The position numbers were made by a program, and so were the translations under genes. 64,000 nt of DNA, from positions 666,882 through 730,881 of the forward strand of contig JAMPDX010000001.1 of NCBI GenBank assembly GCA_023665425.1, written 5' to 3'. Origin of the DNA: Muribaculaceae bacterium (GTDB lineage: Bacteria; Bacteroidota; Bacteroidia; Bacteroidales; Muribaculaceae). The notes below the pieces were generated by a model. It saw only the letters and a list, made by a program, of their open reading frames with translations, had not been told where the DNA came from and did no database searches. Below, piece after piece: positions 53,983-62,827 of the stretch. Within the stretch, counting starts at the first letter, position 1, and each line of letters opens with the position of its first letter.

Positions 53983-54179
53983 TAAGTGGCTGCTCAATTT
54001 AAATTGAACTTTATGCCGAGCGAATTTTTGAGCGGATTTTGCAAGTAGAAGAAGGAGTTATGCGGGCATAACGGCTGATGAAACTTGTCATAAGATGCCA
54101 AAAAGGCGCCGGGATAAAGGCCTCTAAATACAAATGAGCATAGCCACATAAAGTTTAATTTAAATTGAGCAGACACTTA
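53983..54179 (+). repeat. Interspersed hairpin element, copy B
   Basis: Arms 53983-54015 and 54147-54179 are 33-bp inverted repeats with two mismatches. Inside is the apex GTTATGC-GG-GCATAAC (54057-54072), a CAAGT/ACTTG stem and CGAATTTTTGAGC facing GCCAAAAAGGCG. The right arm contains the predicted TTG start of the downstream efflux gene. No transposase is encoded. Confidence 0.8.
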
Positions 54180-55400
54180 CTAAATTCGCTATTATACATG
54201 ATGGCCGAGATGGCGCCATATATCCTTCTCGGTTTCTTTATAGCCGGCATCATGCACTCATTCGTGCCTCAACGTATTATGGCCCGGCATTTGGCCTCTT
54301 CCGGTTTCGGGTCGGTATGCAAGGCCGCTCTGCTCGGCATACCATTGCCCTTGTGCTCATGTGGAGTGTTGCCCACAGCCGTGGCTCTTCGTCGCGGGGG
54401 TGCCTCGCGAGCTGCTACCACATCTTTTCTGGTGGCCACGCCCCAGACCGGTGTAGATAGCATTGCAGCCACTTACTCAATGCTTGGTCCCGCCTTTGCC
54501 GTGATACGCCCGATTGCCGCTCTGATAACAGCACTGGGCTCCGGTCTGGCCGTAGGCTCTTCGGAGAAAAATGATGGTAATGCCCACTCCACAACGGTGG
54601 TTGAGGAGGGTGTACCCGAGACATCATCCTTCGGAGTGCGCTGCTTGCATGCTCTTAAATACGGCTTTGTCGACCTCGTGGCCGGTATAGGGGGCTGGCT
54701 GGTAGTAGGACTCGTCATTGCAGCCCTCATCACCGTATACGTGCCGGCAGACTTTTTTGCAGCCTTAGGAGACAGACCTCTCATGGCCATGATAGCCGTG
54801 GTGATAGTCGCCGTGCCGATGTATGTGTGTGCCACCGGCTCAATACCTATAGCCATGTCGTTGATGCTAAAAGGGTTATCACCCGGTACCGCACTGGTGC
54901 TTCTCATGGCCGGCCCGGCAGCCAACTTCGCCTCCTTTACACTCATAAGTCGCGAAATGGGCAAAAAAGCGGCCGCTATATATCTAATATCCATAGTAGT
55001 CGGCGCTATCGGCTTTGGGCTGATAATTGATTATCTGCTTCCTGCAAGCTGGTTCGCACTGCCCCATGCGATACACGGAGCCTGTCATGCCCAATCTCTC
55101 GGTACCTTCTCGCTGATATGTGCCGGGATTATGACCGGCCTCTTGGTAGTGTCACTGTGTCGGCGAGTATTTAGAAAACAAGTAAAATTTGATAATATGA
55201 CACAGATCTATGTAATTACCGGTATGAATTGTCCCCATTGTCAAGCATACGTAACAAAAGCGATATCAAAGGTGGAAGGTGTCACCAAGGTAGACGTAAA
55301 TCTCAGCACCGGTCAAGCTACTGTAGAGGGTGAGCATGACCCTTCAGCAATTCTGAAGGCTGTGGATGCCGCCGGCTTCACCGCCTGTCGGAAATCCTGA
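54165..55400 (+). CDS. SO_0444-type Cu/Zn efflux permease with C-terminal HMA domain
   Basis: A 411-residue inner membrane permease with eight or so hydrophobic segments. The metal motif LPLCSCGVLP (about residues 62-71) and the second half-repeat (VAVPMYVCATGSIPIAMSL) identify the permease family (DUF318). The C-terminal 68 residues are a separate heavy-metal-associated domain with GMNCPHCQAYV. The TTG start at 54165 fits the family length (14 residues before EMAPYILLGF); an ATG at 54198 is the alternative. The repeat element covers the TTG start. Confidence 0.85.
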   Translation: MSRHLLNSLLYMMAEMAPYILLGFFIAGIMHSFVPQRIMARHLASSGFGSVCKAALLGIPLPLCSCGVLPTAVALRRGGASRAATTSFLVATPQTGVDSIAATYSMLGPAFAVIRPIAALITALGSGLAVGSSEKNDGNAHSTTVVEEGVPETSSFGVRCLHALKYGFVDLVAGIGGWLVVGLVIAALITVYVPADFFAALGDRPLMAMIAVVIVAVPMYVCATGSIPIAMSLMLKGLSPGTALVLLMAGPAANFASFTLISREMGKKAAAIYLISIVVGAIGFGLIIDYLLPASWFALPHAIHGACHAQSLGTFSLICAGIMTGLLVVSLCRRVFRKQVKFDNMTQIYVITGMNCPHCQAYVTKAISKVEGVTKVDVNLSTGQATVEGEHDPSAILKAVDAAGFTACRKS

Positions 55401-55453
55401 AAAATAGGGTAGAGGTAAAAAGCTATCGAGTTGCAAAAAAATCTTCTTAATCA

Positions 55454-55484
55454 TTGTATTTTGTTAGATTTTTTTGTAACTTTG
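55454..55484 (+). promoter_or_regulatory. Promoter of bioB
   Basis: TTG, 20 nt, TAACTTTG. It overlaps the upstream in-frame GTG at 55486, which rules that GTG out as the start. Confidence 0.75.
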
Positions 55485-55509
55485 CGTGATTAATAGTGTG
55501 AATACTATA

Positions 55510-56550
55510 ATGAATACCTCAAACCCCAATCTCAATGCACATGCTCAAGGTCAGGCTTCTAACTGTGAAGCCGTGCCTAAGTTGACCAAAGAGCAGCTTA
55601 TAGAGTTGACTAACAAAGTGATAGGAGGCTATATGGTCACCTCTGCCGAGGCCATGGCTTTAGCTGAATATCCCGATATAGATGAGTTGTGCGATAATGC
55701 TGACCGCATAGTGCAGGCAATGTGCGGCACACATGTAGACTCATGCTCAATAGTCAATGCTCGCTCCGGTATGTGTGGCGAGAATTGCAAATGGTGCGCT
55801 CAAGCCACTGCACATCATTCCAATTGCCGGGTGTATAACCATATTGACCCGGAGGAAGTGATGCGTGCCGCCACAATGAATCAAGAGCAAGGGATACACC
55901 GCTTTTCACTCGTGACAAGCGGCAAACGGGTGTCAGACAAAGATTTGCCCATATTCCTGGATATGTACAAGCGCCTTAAAAAAGAGACAAATCTGTATCT
56001 GTGCGCCTCCATGGGATTGCTCAACGAAAAGCAGATGCGTCAGTTGGCCGATGCCGGTGTAAAGCGCTATCATTGCAATTTGGAGACATGTGAAGAGTTC
56101 TTCCCGACACTATGCACCTCTCACACTCCGGCCGAGAAAAAGGAGGCAATACGCGCGGCACGTGCAGCCGGCATGCAGGTATGTTCCGGCGGAATTATCG
56201 GCATGGGCGAGACGATGGCACACCGCATAGCATTGGCGATGGAGCTGCGCGAACTTGATGTTGACTCTGTGCCCGTAAACATACTCAACCCCATCAAGGG
56301 CACACCGCTCGAAAATCAACCCCTCATAGAGGAAGATGATGTGATCCGCACCATGGCTGTCTTCCGCTTCATACTCCGCGACAAGACAATACGTTTTGCC
56401 GGAGGGCGAGCTCGTATGAGTCAGGCAAGCAATGAGCGCATGCTCACCGGTGGTGTCAACGGAATACTTATGGGAGACATGCTCACATCTATCGGCAACA
56501 GTGTGGCCGAAGATATTAAGACTGTCAACAATCTGGGACGCACTATATAA
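55510..56550 (+). CDS. bioB: Biotin synthase
   Basis: A radical SAM enzyme that inserts sulfur into dethiobiotin. The start at 55510 gives 346 residues; the frame extends to a GTG at 55486, but that lies within 2 bp of the -7 box. The [4Fe-4S] motif is CGENCKWC, with ARSGMCGENC before it, and the [2Fe-2S] ligands lie in later Cys and Arg positions (YHCNLET, VCSGGIIGMGET, RFAGGRARM). No other biotin gene is adjacent. An acyl-CoA ligase follows 62 bp downstream. Confidence 0.96.
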   Translation: MNTSNPNLNAHAQGQASNCEAVPKLTKEQLIELTNKVIGGYMVTSAEAMALAEYPDIDELCDNADRIVQAMCGTHVDSCSIVNARSGMCGENCKWCAQATAHHSNCRVYNHIDPEEVMRAATMNQEQGIHRFSLVTSGKRVSDKDLPIFLDMYKRLKKETNLYLCASMGLLNEKQMRQLADAGVKRYHCNLETCEEFFPTLCTSHTPAEKKEAIRAARAAGMQVCSGGIIGMGETMAHRIALAMELRELDVDSVPVNILNPIKGTPLENQPLIEEDDVIRTMAVFRFILRDKTIRFAGGRARMSQASNERMLTGGVNGILMGDMLTSIGNSVAEDIKTVNNLGRTI

Positions 56551-56612
56551 TACATCGTGCCACCGTGCGAAAACACACAGTTATCTCAACTCAACAACAT
56601 AACTCAACAGCT

Positions 56613-58475
56613 ATGACAAATACAAGTAACTACCTCATCACACAACTCTACCGCCAGGCAGAGAGGTATCGTCATCGCGAATTTTATCGTGATAAACCAC
56701 AAGGTAGTGACAAATGGGAGTCAACCTCATGGATGGACTTTTTCACGAAGGTGAAGCAGGCCGGTCGTGCGTTATATAAGCTCAATGCGCAAGTGCAGGA
56801 CAAGGTTATAGTATGCTCGGTCAATTGTCCCGAAGTTTTGATTGTGGAGTATGGATGCTATATAAATCGTATGGCTACGGTGCCGGTGTATTCATACGCT
56901 GCATATTCGCAGTTCAGCTATATAGCACATGACACCGATGTGCAAATAATATTTGTGGGTGGCTATGGCCAGTATGAGCTGGCTTTCAAGTATTGTGTTG
57001 AGCATCCCGGGCAGGTCAAGCAAATAGTAATACTCGACAACAGCCCGGTGAGTGCCGAGCCCGAGGGAGTGGAAGTGATGAAGTGGGATGAGTTTTTGGC
57101 ATTAGGTGACGACAGCACAATCAAGGAGAAGACCCTGGCGCGTTCACGCTCCGGAGAGCCCGAGGATATTGCCACAATCATCTATACCTCCGGCACGATG
57201 GGCGATCCCAAAGGGGTAATCATCACCCACAAGATGTTTGAGCATCAGACAAAACAGCATCTTGAACTGCTCTCTCACCTCAAGGAGAACCTCATATCCC
57301 TATCATTCCTGCCAATGAGCCATGTCTTTGAGAAGACTTGGTTGCACTTCTGTGTGGTGAAAGGGCTGCGAGTGGCCTTCAATCGCGACCCGCGAATGCT
57401 CGAAAGCACTTTGCAAGAGATACAGCCCAATATAATGTGCTGTGTGCCAAGGTTCTGGGAAAAGGTCTACACCGGCATCATGGACACATACGACAAGATG
57501 ACATGGTTGGGGCGCCTGTCAGTAAAACGCGCCATCCATGTAGGTGCCAAAGTCAATATAAAATATCTCAACAATGACAGGCATGTCCCGGCGCTCCTAT
57601 GGCGTGAGTACAAGATGTGGGACCATCGGTTTTTCCGCCTTGCACGCCGCAAAATAGGTATCACCAACGGCGTATTCTTCCCTACCGCCGGCGCGCCTCT
57701 CTCAGACAAGATAGTGCACTTCATGCGCGCTATCGGCATTGAGGTGGTTTATGGCTACGGCATGACAGAGACCACCGCTACAGTATCCTGTTTCTCGCAA
57801 AATGGGTATGAGGTGGGCACAGTGGGGCGCCCCATGAAGAGTGTGCAGATTAAGATTGATAATTCAGGCGAGATATTGCTCAAGGGTCCGACCGTCACTC
57901 CCGGCTACTATCACAACGATGCGGCCAATAAACGCTGCTTCACCGAGGATGGATGGTTCAAGACCGGTGATGCCGGCTTCCTTGACAAGAAGGGTGATCT
58001 GATTTTATCCTCGCGCAAAAAGGATCTTATAAAGACCTCCACCGGCAAGTTTGTTGCTCCACAGGTGTCTGAGACTCTCTGGGCCTCCAACAGATATATC
58101 GATGAGGTAGCCATTGTGGGTGAAGGCAAGAAGTATATCACGGCCTTGGTAGTGCCCAACTTTGGATATCTGGAGAAATGGGCCTACGACAACAAGATAC
58201 CATACGCCAACCGTGAGGAGCTGTGCAACCATCCGCAAGTCAAGGAGTTTATGCTCTCAGAGATGCAGCACGCACAGTGTGACATGGCTGAGTATGAAAA
58301 GGTCAAAAAGATTACATTGCTCACAGACCATTTCTCGGCTGAGAAGGGTGAGGTGACCAACACGATGAAGATACGCCGAGCCATTATCTCAAACAATTAT
58401 GCACATCACATCTCCAGCATGTATCCGGAAGAGTTCCTCGATAAGGATATGGATGACCTGGATGAGGCCAGATAA
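56613..58475 (+). CDS. Long-chain fatty acid-CoA ligase (AMP-forming)
   Basis: A 620-residue ANL-superfamily enzyme. It activates a fatty acid as acyl-AMP and transfers it to CoA. Motifs are IIYTSGTMGDPKGVIITH (near residue 190), the YGYGMTETTATVS A5-like motif, DGWFKTGDAG and the SSRKKDLIKTSTGKFVAP C-terminal lysine region. An in-frame GTG 48 bp upstream is not supported by the family N-terminus. The gene lies after bioB and before prfB; it may be transcribed with bioB. Confidence 0.93.
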   Translation: MTNTSNYLITQLYRQAERYRHREFYRDKPQGSDKWESTSWMDFFTKVKQAGRALYKLNAQVQDKVIVCSVNCPEVLIVEYGCYINRMATVPVYSYAAYSQFSYIAHDTDVQIIFVGGYGQYELAFKYCVEHPGQVKQIVILDNSPVSAEPEGVEVMKWDEFLALGDDSTIKEKTLARSRSGEPEDIATIIYTSGTMGDPKGVIITHKMFEHQTKQHLELLSHLKENLISLSFLPMSHVFEKTWLHFCVVKGLRVAFNRDPRMLESTLQEIQPNIMCCVPRFWEKVYTGIMDTYDKMTWLGRLSVKRAIHVGAKVNIKYLNNDRHVPALLWREYKMWDHRFFRLARRKIGITNGVFFPTAGAPLSDKIVHFMRAIGIEVVYGYGMTETTATVSCFSQNGYEVGTVGRPMKSVQIKIDNSGEILLKGPTVTPGYYHNDAANKRCFTEDGWFKTGDAGFLDKKGDLILSSRKKDLIKTSTGKFVAPQVSETLWASNRYIDEVAIVGEGKKYITALVVPNFGYLEKWAYDNKIPYANREELCNHPQVKEFMLSEMQHAQCDMAEYEKVKKITLLTDHFSAEKGEVTNTMKIRRAIISNNYAHHISSMYPEEFLDKDMDDLDEAR

Positions 58476-58531
58476 ATCATGCCCCTCAAGCCAACAAACT
58501 GCTTGCAGCTACTGATTTTAGGCCCTTTATT

Positions 58532-58555
58532 ATGAAAAAAGAAGAACCAAAGTGA
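58532..58555 (+). other. Seven-codon leader ORF ending in TGA over the prfB start
   Basis: ATG AAA AAA GAA GAA CCA AAG TGA (MKKEEPK) ends with a TGA whose first two bases lie inside the prfB GTG start (58552). The leader is in a different frame from prfB. Because RF2 reads TGA, this could be a regulatory leader. This is inference from sequence alone. Confidence 0.4.
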
Positions 58556-59667
58556 TAACACAAGAACAGTTAAAAGAAGTAGGAACCCGTGTCGAGGCTC
58601 TGAAGCGTTACCTCGACATCGACAGTAAAAAGATACAGGTAGAAGAAGAGGAGTTGCGTACTCATGTGCCAGACTTCTGGAACGACCAGAAGGCCGCCGA
58701 GATACAGATGCGTAAAATCAAGGAGTTGCGTTTCTGGATAGAAAATTATGAGGCCTTGGCAAAGCAGTATGAGGAGTTGCAACTTGCCTACGATTTTGTG
58801 AAGGATGAGCTTGTCACTGAAGAAGAGGTGGATGCACAATACGCTGCCGTGCTCGCCGACACAGAGCGTCTTGAGCTGCGCAATATGCTCCGCCGTGAGG
58901 AAGATAAACTTGGCGTTGTACTGAAGATTAACTCAGGCGCCGGCGGTACCGAAAGTCAGGACTGGGCATCTATGCTTATGCGTATGTATCTGCGGTGGGC
59001 TGAGAAACATGGCTATAAGACCTCTATCGCACAGCTGCTCGAGGGGGATGACGCCGGCATAAAGTCTTGCACTATCAATATTGAGGGTGACTATGTATAC
59101 GGTTATCTCAAGAGCGAAAACGGTGTGCACCGACTGGTACGTGTGAGCCCATATAACGCTCAGGGTAAGCGTATGACCTCCTTTGCCTCCGTGTTTGTCA
59201 CTCCCCTTGTTGACGACACAATCGAGATTACCATCTCGCAGGCCGCACTCTCATGGGATACTTTCCGCTCCGGTGGTGCCGGTGGCCAGAATGTAAATAA
59301 GGTGGAGTCCGGCGTGCGTCTGCGTTATCAATACAAAGACCCGTACACCGGCGAAGAAGAGGAAATCCTCATCGAAAACACCGAGACTCGCGACCAGCCC
59401 AAAAATAAGGAAAATGCCCTGCGCCATTTGCGCTCTATCCTCTATGAGAAGGAGATGAATCATCGCCTGGCAGAGCAGGCTAAAATCGAGGCCGGCAAAA
59501 AGAAAATAGAGTGGGGTAGTCAGATACGTTCATACGTGTTTGATGACCGCCGTGTCAAGGACCACCGCACCGGCCATCAGACAAGCGACGTAAATGGTGT
59601 GATGGATGGCGACCTTGATGACTTCATCAAGGCTTACCTCATGGAGTTTGCCGCCACACTCGAATAA
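58552..59667 (+). CDS. prfB: Peptide chain release factor 2
   Basis: RF2 ends translation at TGA and TAA. The 371-residue protein has the GGQ motif (SGGAGGQNVNKVES) and the stop-reading motif SPY in RVSPYNAQG, where SPF is usual. The known +1 frameshift site (CTT TGA C) is absent: the corresponding codons are CTC GAC (58612-58617), so the gene is a single frame. The start is GTG at 58552; no in-frame ATG exists upstream before a stop. The nucleotidyltransferase gene follows. Confidence 0.96.
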   Translation: MITQEQLKEVGTRVEALKRYLDIDSKKIQVEEEELRTHVPDFWNDQKAAEIQMRKIKELRFWIENYEALAKQYEELQLAYDFVKDELVTEEEVDAQYAAVLADTERLELRNMLRREEDKLGVVLKINSGAGGTESQDWASMLMRMYLRWAEKHGYKTSIAQLLEGDDAGIKSCTINIEGDYVYGYLKSENGVHRLVRVSPYNAQGKRMTSFASVFVTPLVDDTIEITISQAALSWDTFRSGGAGGQNVNKVESGVRLRYQYKDPYTGEEEEILIENTETRDQPKNKENALRHLRSILYEKEMNHRLAEQAKIEAGKKKIEWGSQIRSYVFDDRRVKDHRTGHQTSDVNGVMDGDLDDFIKAYLMEFAATLE

Positions 59668-59689
59668 GCACTTCCTAAAAAATATTGCC

Positions 59690-60730
59690 GTGACTTCCAG
59701 ATTCGCAGACTCAATAATCTCAGCGCAAAGCACAGTGCGTCAGGCACTTAAGGCTATCAATGCCTTGCAGGGAGTGCCAAGGACACTCTTTGTGCTTGAT
59801 ACCGATGAGCACCTTGTGGGTACACTCACTGACGGCGATATACGCCGCGGACTGTTGGCCGAGGTATCTCTTGACGACTCCGTACAAGCGGTGATGCATC
59901 GCCGTTACAGATATCTCCGCAGTGGCGATGAAGATGCTTCTAAATATTTCCGCCAGGCCCGCGAGTTGCAATTGGCGGTGCTCCCGGTGCTTGATGATGA
60001 GGACAATCTACTGGATGTCATAGACATGCGTCATACATTCGCTCTGCTGCCTCTGGATGCCGTGCTCATGGCCGGGGGGAGAGGGGAGCGTCTACGCCCA
60101 CTCACGGAGCATACTCCCAAGCCCCTGCTTCCTGTAGGGGGTAAAGCTATTATCGACTACAATGTCGAGGCGCTTCGCAGATGTGGCATCAGCAATATTT
60201 TTGTCACTGTGAACTATCTGCATGAGCAAATTGAGGCGCATTTCAGTGAGAGTCCCGAGCTTAGCAGTGTAAAATGTGTGCTCGAACCGGCCCCATTGGG
60301 AACATTCGGTTCAATAGGGCTTGTTAAAGGGCTAAAGCATTGCAACGTGCTGGTGATGAATTCTGACCTGCTTACTACCATCAATTTCGAGAAGATGTAT
60401 GAGCACCATATAGCATCAGAAGCCGCCCTGACCATGGCTGTCACCACATACTCCGTCAGCGTGCCATACGCTATCGTCCGTACTGCTGAAGACCGCGTGG
60501 AGAGCTTCCAAGAGAAGCCTACATACAACTTTTTTGCCAATGCAGGCATTTATATAGTAAACAGGAAACTGCTCTCCGAGGTTAACGGTCAAGAGAGAAT
60601 AGATGCTACAGATTTTATTGACAGCTTGTTAGCTCGCAATATGAAGGTGGCCTATTTCCCGATAGATGGCACATGGATTGATATAGGCTCTCCGGATGAC
60701 TATTCTCTGGCCTGCAAAAAACAGTTATAA
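59690..60730 (+). CDS. ptmE: CBS-domain nucleotidyltransferase, PtmE-like
   Basis: A 346-residue protein with a CBS pair (about 8-115: ISAQSTVRQALKAIN, then GTLTDGDIRRGLL) and a sugar-phosphate nucleotidyltransferase domain (LMAGGRGERLRPLTEHTPKP near 125). This architecture is that of PtmE, the glucosamine-1-phosphate guanylyltransferase that makes the GDP-sugar precursor of legionaminic acid. It lies 30 kb from the other pathway genes. The start is GTG at 59690; further upstream the frame overlaps prfB. The nucleotide used is inferred from the family. Confidence 0.78.
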   Translation: MTSRFADSIISAQSTVRQALKAINALQGVPRTLFVLDTDEHLVGTLTDGDIRRGLLAEVSLDDSVQAVMHRRYRYLRSGDEDASKYFRQARELQLAVLPVLDDEDNLLDVIDMRHTFALLPLDAVLMAGGRGERLRPLTEHTPKPLLPVGGKAIIDYNVEALRRCGISNIFVTVNYLHEQIEAHFSESPELSSVKCVLEPAPLGTFGSIGLVKGLKHCNVLVMNSDLLTTINFEKMYEHHIASEAALTMAVTTYSVSVPYAIVRTAEDRVESFQEKPTYNFFANAGIYIVNRKLLSEVNGQERIDATDFIDSLLARNMKVAYFPIDGTWIDIGSPDDYSLACKKQL

Positions 60731-60766
60731 TTATTTTCGGTAGCTCAATCTAAAAATTGAAAAACT

Positions 60767-61942
60767 ATGGCAGAAAGCAACTTCATAGATTATGTAAAGA
60801 TATTATGCCGCTCCGGTAAAGGAGGTGCCGGGTCGCGTCACTATCATCGCGCCAAATATGTGCCCAAAGGGGGGCCGGACGGCGGAGACGGCGGCAAAGG
60901 TGGCAGCATCATCCTGAGAGGCAATCGCAATCTCTGGACCCTCCTGCATCTGCGCTATCAACGCCATATCTTTGCTACCGACGGCGAGAGTGGTGGCGCC
61001 GGGCGCTCCTTCGGTAAGGATGGCGAAGATCGCATCATCGAGGTGCCTATCGGCACTGCTGTCTTTGATGCCGAGGATGGCAAATTCTTGGCCGAGATTA
61101 CCGAAGACGGTCAGGAAATAAAGCTCCTCCGCGGAGGCAAGGGCGGATTGGGCAACTGGCATTTCGCCACTCCCACCAATCGTGCTCCACGATATGCACA
61201 GCCCGGCCAGCCTGCAATTGAAAAGACCGTTATACTCGAGCTTAAACTCCTTGGGGATGTTGGACTCGTGGGCTTCCCCAATGCCGGTAAGTCTACACTG
61301 CTGTCGGCCATCTCAGCAGCCAAACCCAAAATTGCTGACTATCCGTTCACCACAATGGAGCCCTCACTGGGCATTGTCAGTTATCGCGATGGCAAGTCGT
61401 TTGTCATGGCCGACATTCCCGGTATCATTGAGGGTGCCAGCGAGGGTAAGGGCTTAGGCCTCAGGTTCCTGCGACACATTGAGCGCAACGCCGTATTGCT
61501 CTATATGATACCGGCTGACACAGAAGATATTCGCAGGGCGTTTGATATACTCCGTCATGAGCTCCATGAATTTAATCCGGAATTGTCAGACAAAAGCCGA
61601 GTGCTCGCCATTACCAAATGTGATATGCTCGACGAGGAGCTGAAGGATATGCTCTGCCAGGAACTCCCCGACGGCATTCCGACAGTCTTCATATCTGCTG
61701 TAACCGGCGAAGGCATACAGGAGTTGAAAGACCTGCTATGGACAGAAATAAACTCTGAGGCAGCCAAGGCAACTCTCACATTCACTCATCGCACACTCGA
61801 TGTACATCATCGTGTACCCGAGGAAGATGAATACATCTTTGAGCAGGATGATGACGAAGAGTTTGACCCCGGCACCATGACTGATGAAGACTGGACCGAC
61901 GAGTTCTGGCAAGAAGAGCAAACAGTAAACCCCGATGCCTGA
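60767..61942 (+). CDS. obgE: GTPase Obg
   Basis: A 391-residue GTPase that acts in late large-subunit ribosome assembly. The N-terminal Obg domain is glycine-rich ([34 protein letters not shown]). The G domain has [19 protein letters not shown] (G1), PFTTMEPS (G2), [16 protein letters not shown] (G3) and ITKCDM (G4). A C-terminal acidic tail (about 345-391, DDDEEFDPG) is longer than in E. coli-type Obg. It follows the PtmE-like gene by 36 bp. Confidence 0.96.
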   Translation: MAESNFIDYVKILCRSGKGGAGSRHYHRAKYVPKGGPDGGDGGKGGSIILRGNRNLWTLLHLRYQRHIFATDGESGGAGRSFGKDGEDRIIEVPIGTAVFDAEDGKFLAEITEDGQEIKLLRGGKGGLGNWHFATPTNRAPRYAQPGQPAIEKTVILELKLLGDVGLVGFPNAGKSTLLSAISAAKPKIADYPFTTMEPSLGIVSYRDGKSFVMADIPGIIEGASEGKGLGLRFLRHIERNAVLLYMIPADTEDIRRAFDILRHELHEFNPELSDKSRVLAITKCDMLDEELKDMLCQELPDGIPTVFISAVTGEGIQELKDLLWTEINSEAAKATLTFTHRTLDVHHRVPEEDEYIFEQDDDEEFDPGTMTDEDWTDEFWQEEQTVNPDA

Positions 61943-61950
61943 ATTCCGAG

Positions 61951-62171
61951 TCAGCTGGCAAATACAGTTGATACAAACTCCGCCTGCATTCTAAACACCT
62001 CGAATTTGGTGGGTTTAAAACGGGGATTGTAAAGCTGTTCCCATATGCCTAAATATTCTATTGTATTTCGGTTGCGTATCCAATTGGCAATACGGCATTA
62101 GGCTCATCACTCTTGTGACGGGCCAAATCTGTCAATGAGATATGGTTATCACCGTTGACTGAGATGTCTGC
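61951..62171 (-). pseudogene. KilA-N domain gene remnant
   Basis: On the minus strand, one frame reads NGDNHISLTDLARHKSDEPN and the next frame continues NWIRNRNTIEYLGIWEQLYN, then PRFKPTKFEVFRMQAE, ending at a TGA at 61951. Together this is the core of a KilA-N DNA-binding domain with one frameshift near NAVLP and loss of the C-terminal part. KilA-N proteins are phage- or mobile-element-linked. The decayed gene lies between obg and the coiled-coil lipoprotein. Confidence 0.75.
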
Positions 62172-62218
62172 CGCGGAGGTGCGGGGATACTGGTAAATCG
62201 GGTGTCCTTGCGTACACC
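62167..62218. repeat. Partial copy of the 15927 repeat
   Basis: Similar to 15944-15996: CTGCCGC, CGGGGnTACT, then GGTGTCCTTGCG and ACACC in the same order. Located next to the KilA-N remnant. Confidence 0.45.
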
Positions 62219-62745
62219 AATCGTGGTATGATTAGGGGAATTGTAATAGGGGTTACGCTAAGAGAGGATGAGGGAGGGCATGACTGTGAACAATGTATTG
62301 TCACCGTGTTAATCATGGTGTCAGATTTGCAGTATGCTATATTAGTATATCAGGCAATATCTACATCGTCTGATTATGCCTATAGCAAGTCTATTATAGC
62401 AGTTTTCCAAGTTTTCCCGTGGTATTAGTTTCAAAGATAGAGTTTAGTTTTACGCAAATATTGATGGTTGTAGACAACACTCACGGCTCACTCGTCTGCC
62501 GGCTCCCTCAATGTATAGGCGGCGCTTAACATCTATGCGCCGACCACTCTCTTGTGATTACGCTGCAAAATTACATCAATAATTTCGGAGAGCCAAATTT
62601 TTCAGAGTTTAATTTTGGCATTTTGCCAAAAAACGTCTCTTAAACTTCTGATTTTCAGATTTCATGCCATATAAATATGCCCTACAACATAATTTTAGTA
62701 TCACATTGCACATTTTCAATCCTTAAGTATAATCAATAAAGCGAA
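62219..62745. other. Intergenic, no gene seen
   Basis: About 525 bp with a few short open frames and no recognisable domain. It is probably decayed sequence from the lost KilA-N element. Confidence 0.4.
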
Positions 62746-62777
62746 AAGAGACCATGCATCGAAATACATGGTCTCTT
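62746..62777 (-). terminator. Terminator of the coiled-coil lipoprotein gene
   Basis: AAGAGACCATG and CATGGTCTCTT form an 11-bp stem. The minus strand continues TTCGCTTTATTG. Confidence 0.75.
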
Positions 62778-62827
62778 AATATCATGTGTCGGGGAGGTAG
62801 CCCTGACTTATTTTCATTAAGGTAGTG

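Noticed and set aside
55486..55509. GTG start for bioB
   Set aside because: It lies within 2 bp of the -7 promoter element, so it would precede or coincide with the transcription start.
58612..58617. Programmed +1 frameshift in prfB
   Set aside because: The site reads CTC GAC and the frame is continuous, so no shift is needed.
62228..62428. 66-codon plus-strand open frame after the KilA-N remnant
   Set aside because: No domain and no promoter or neighbour support; lies in a decayed stretch.
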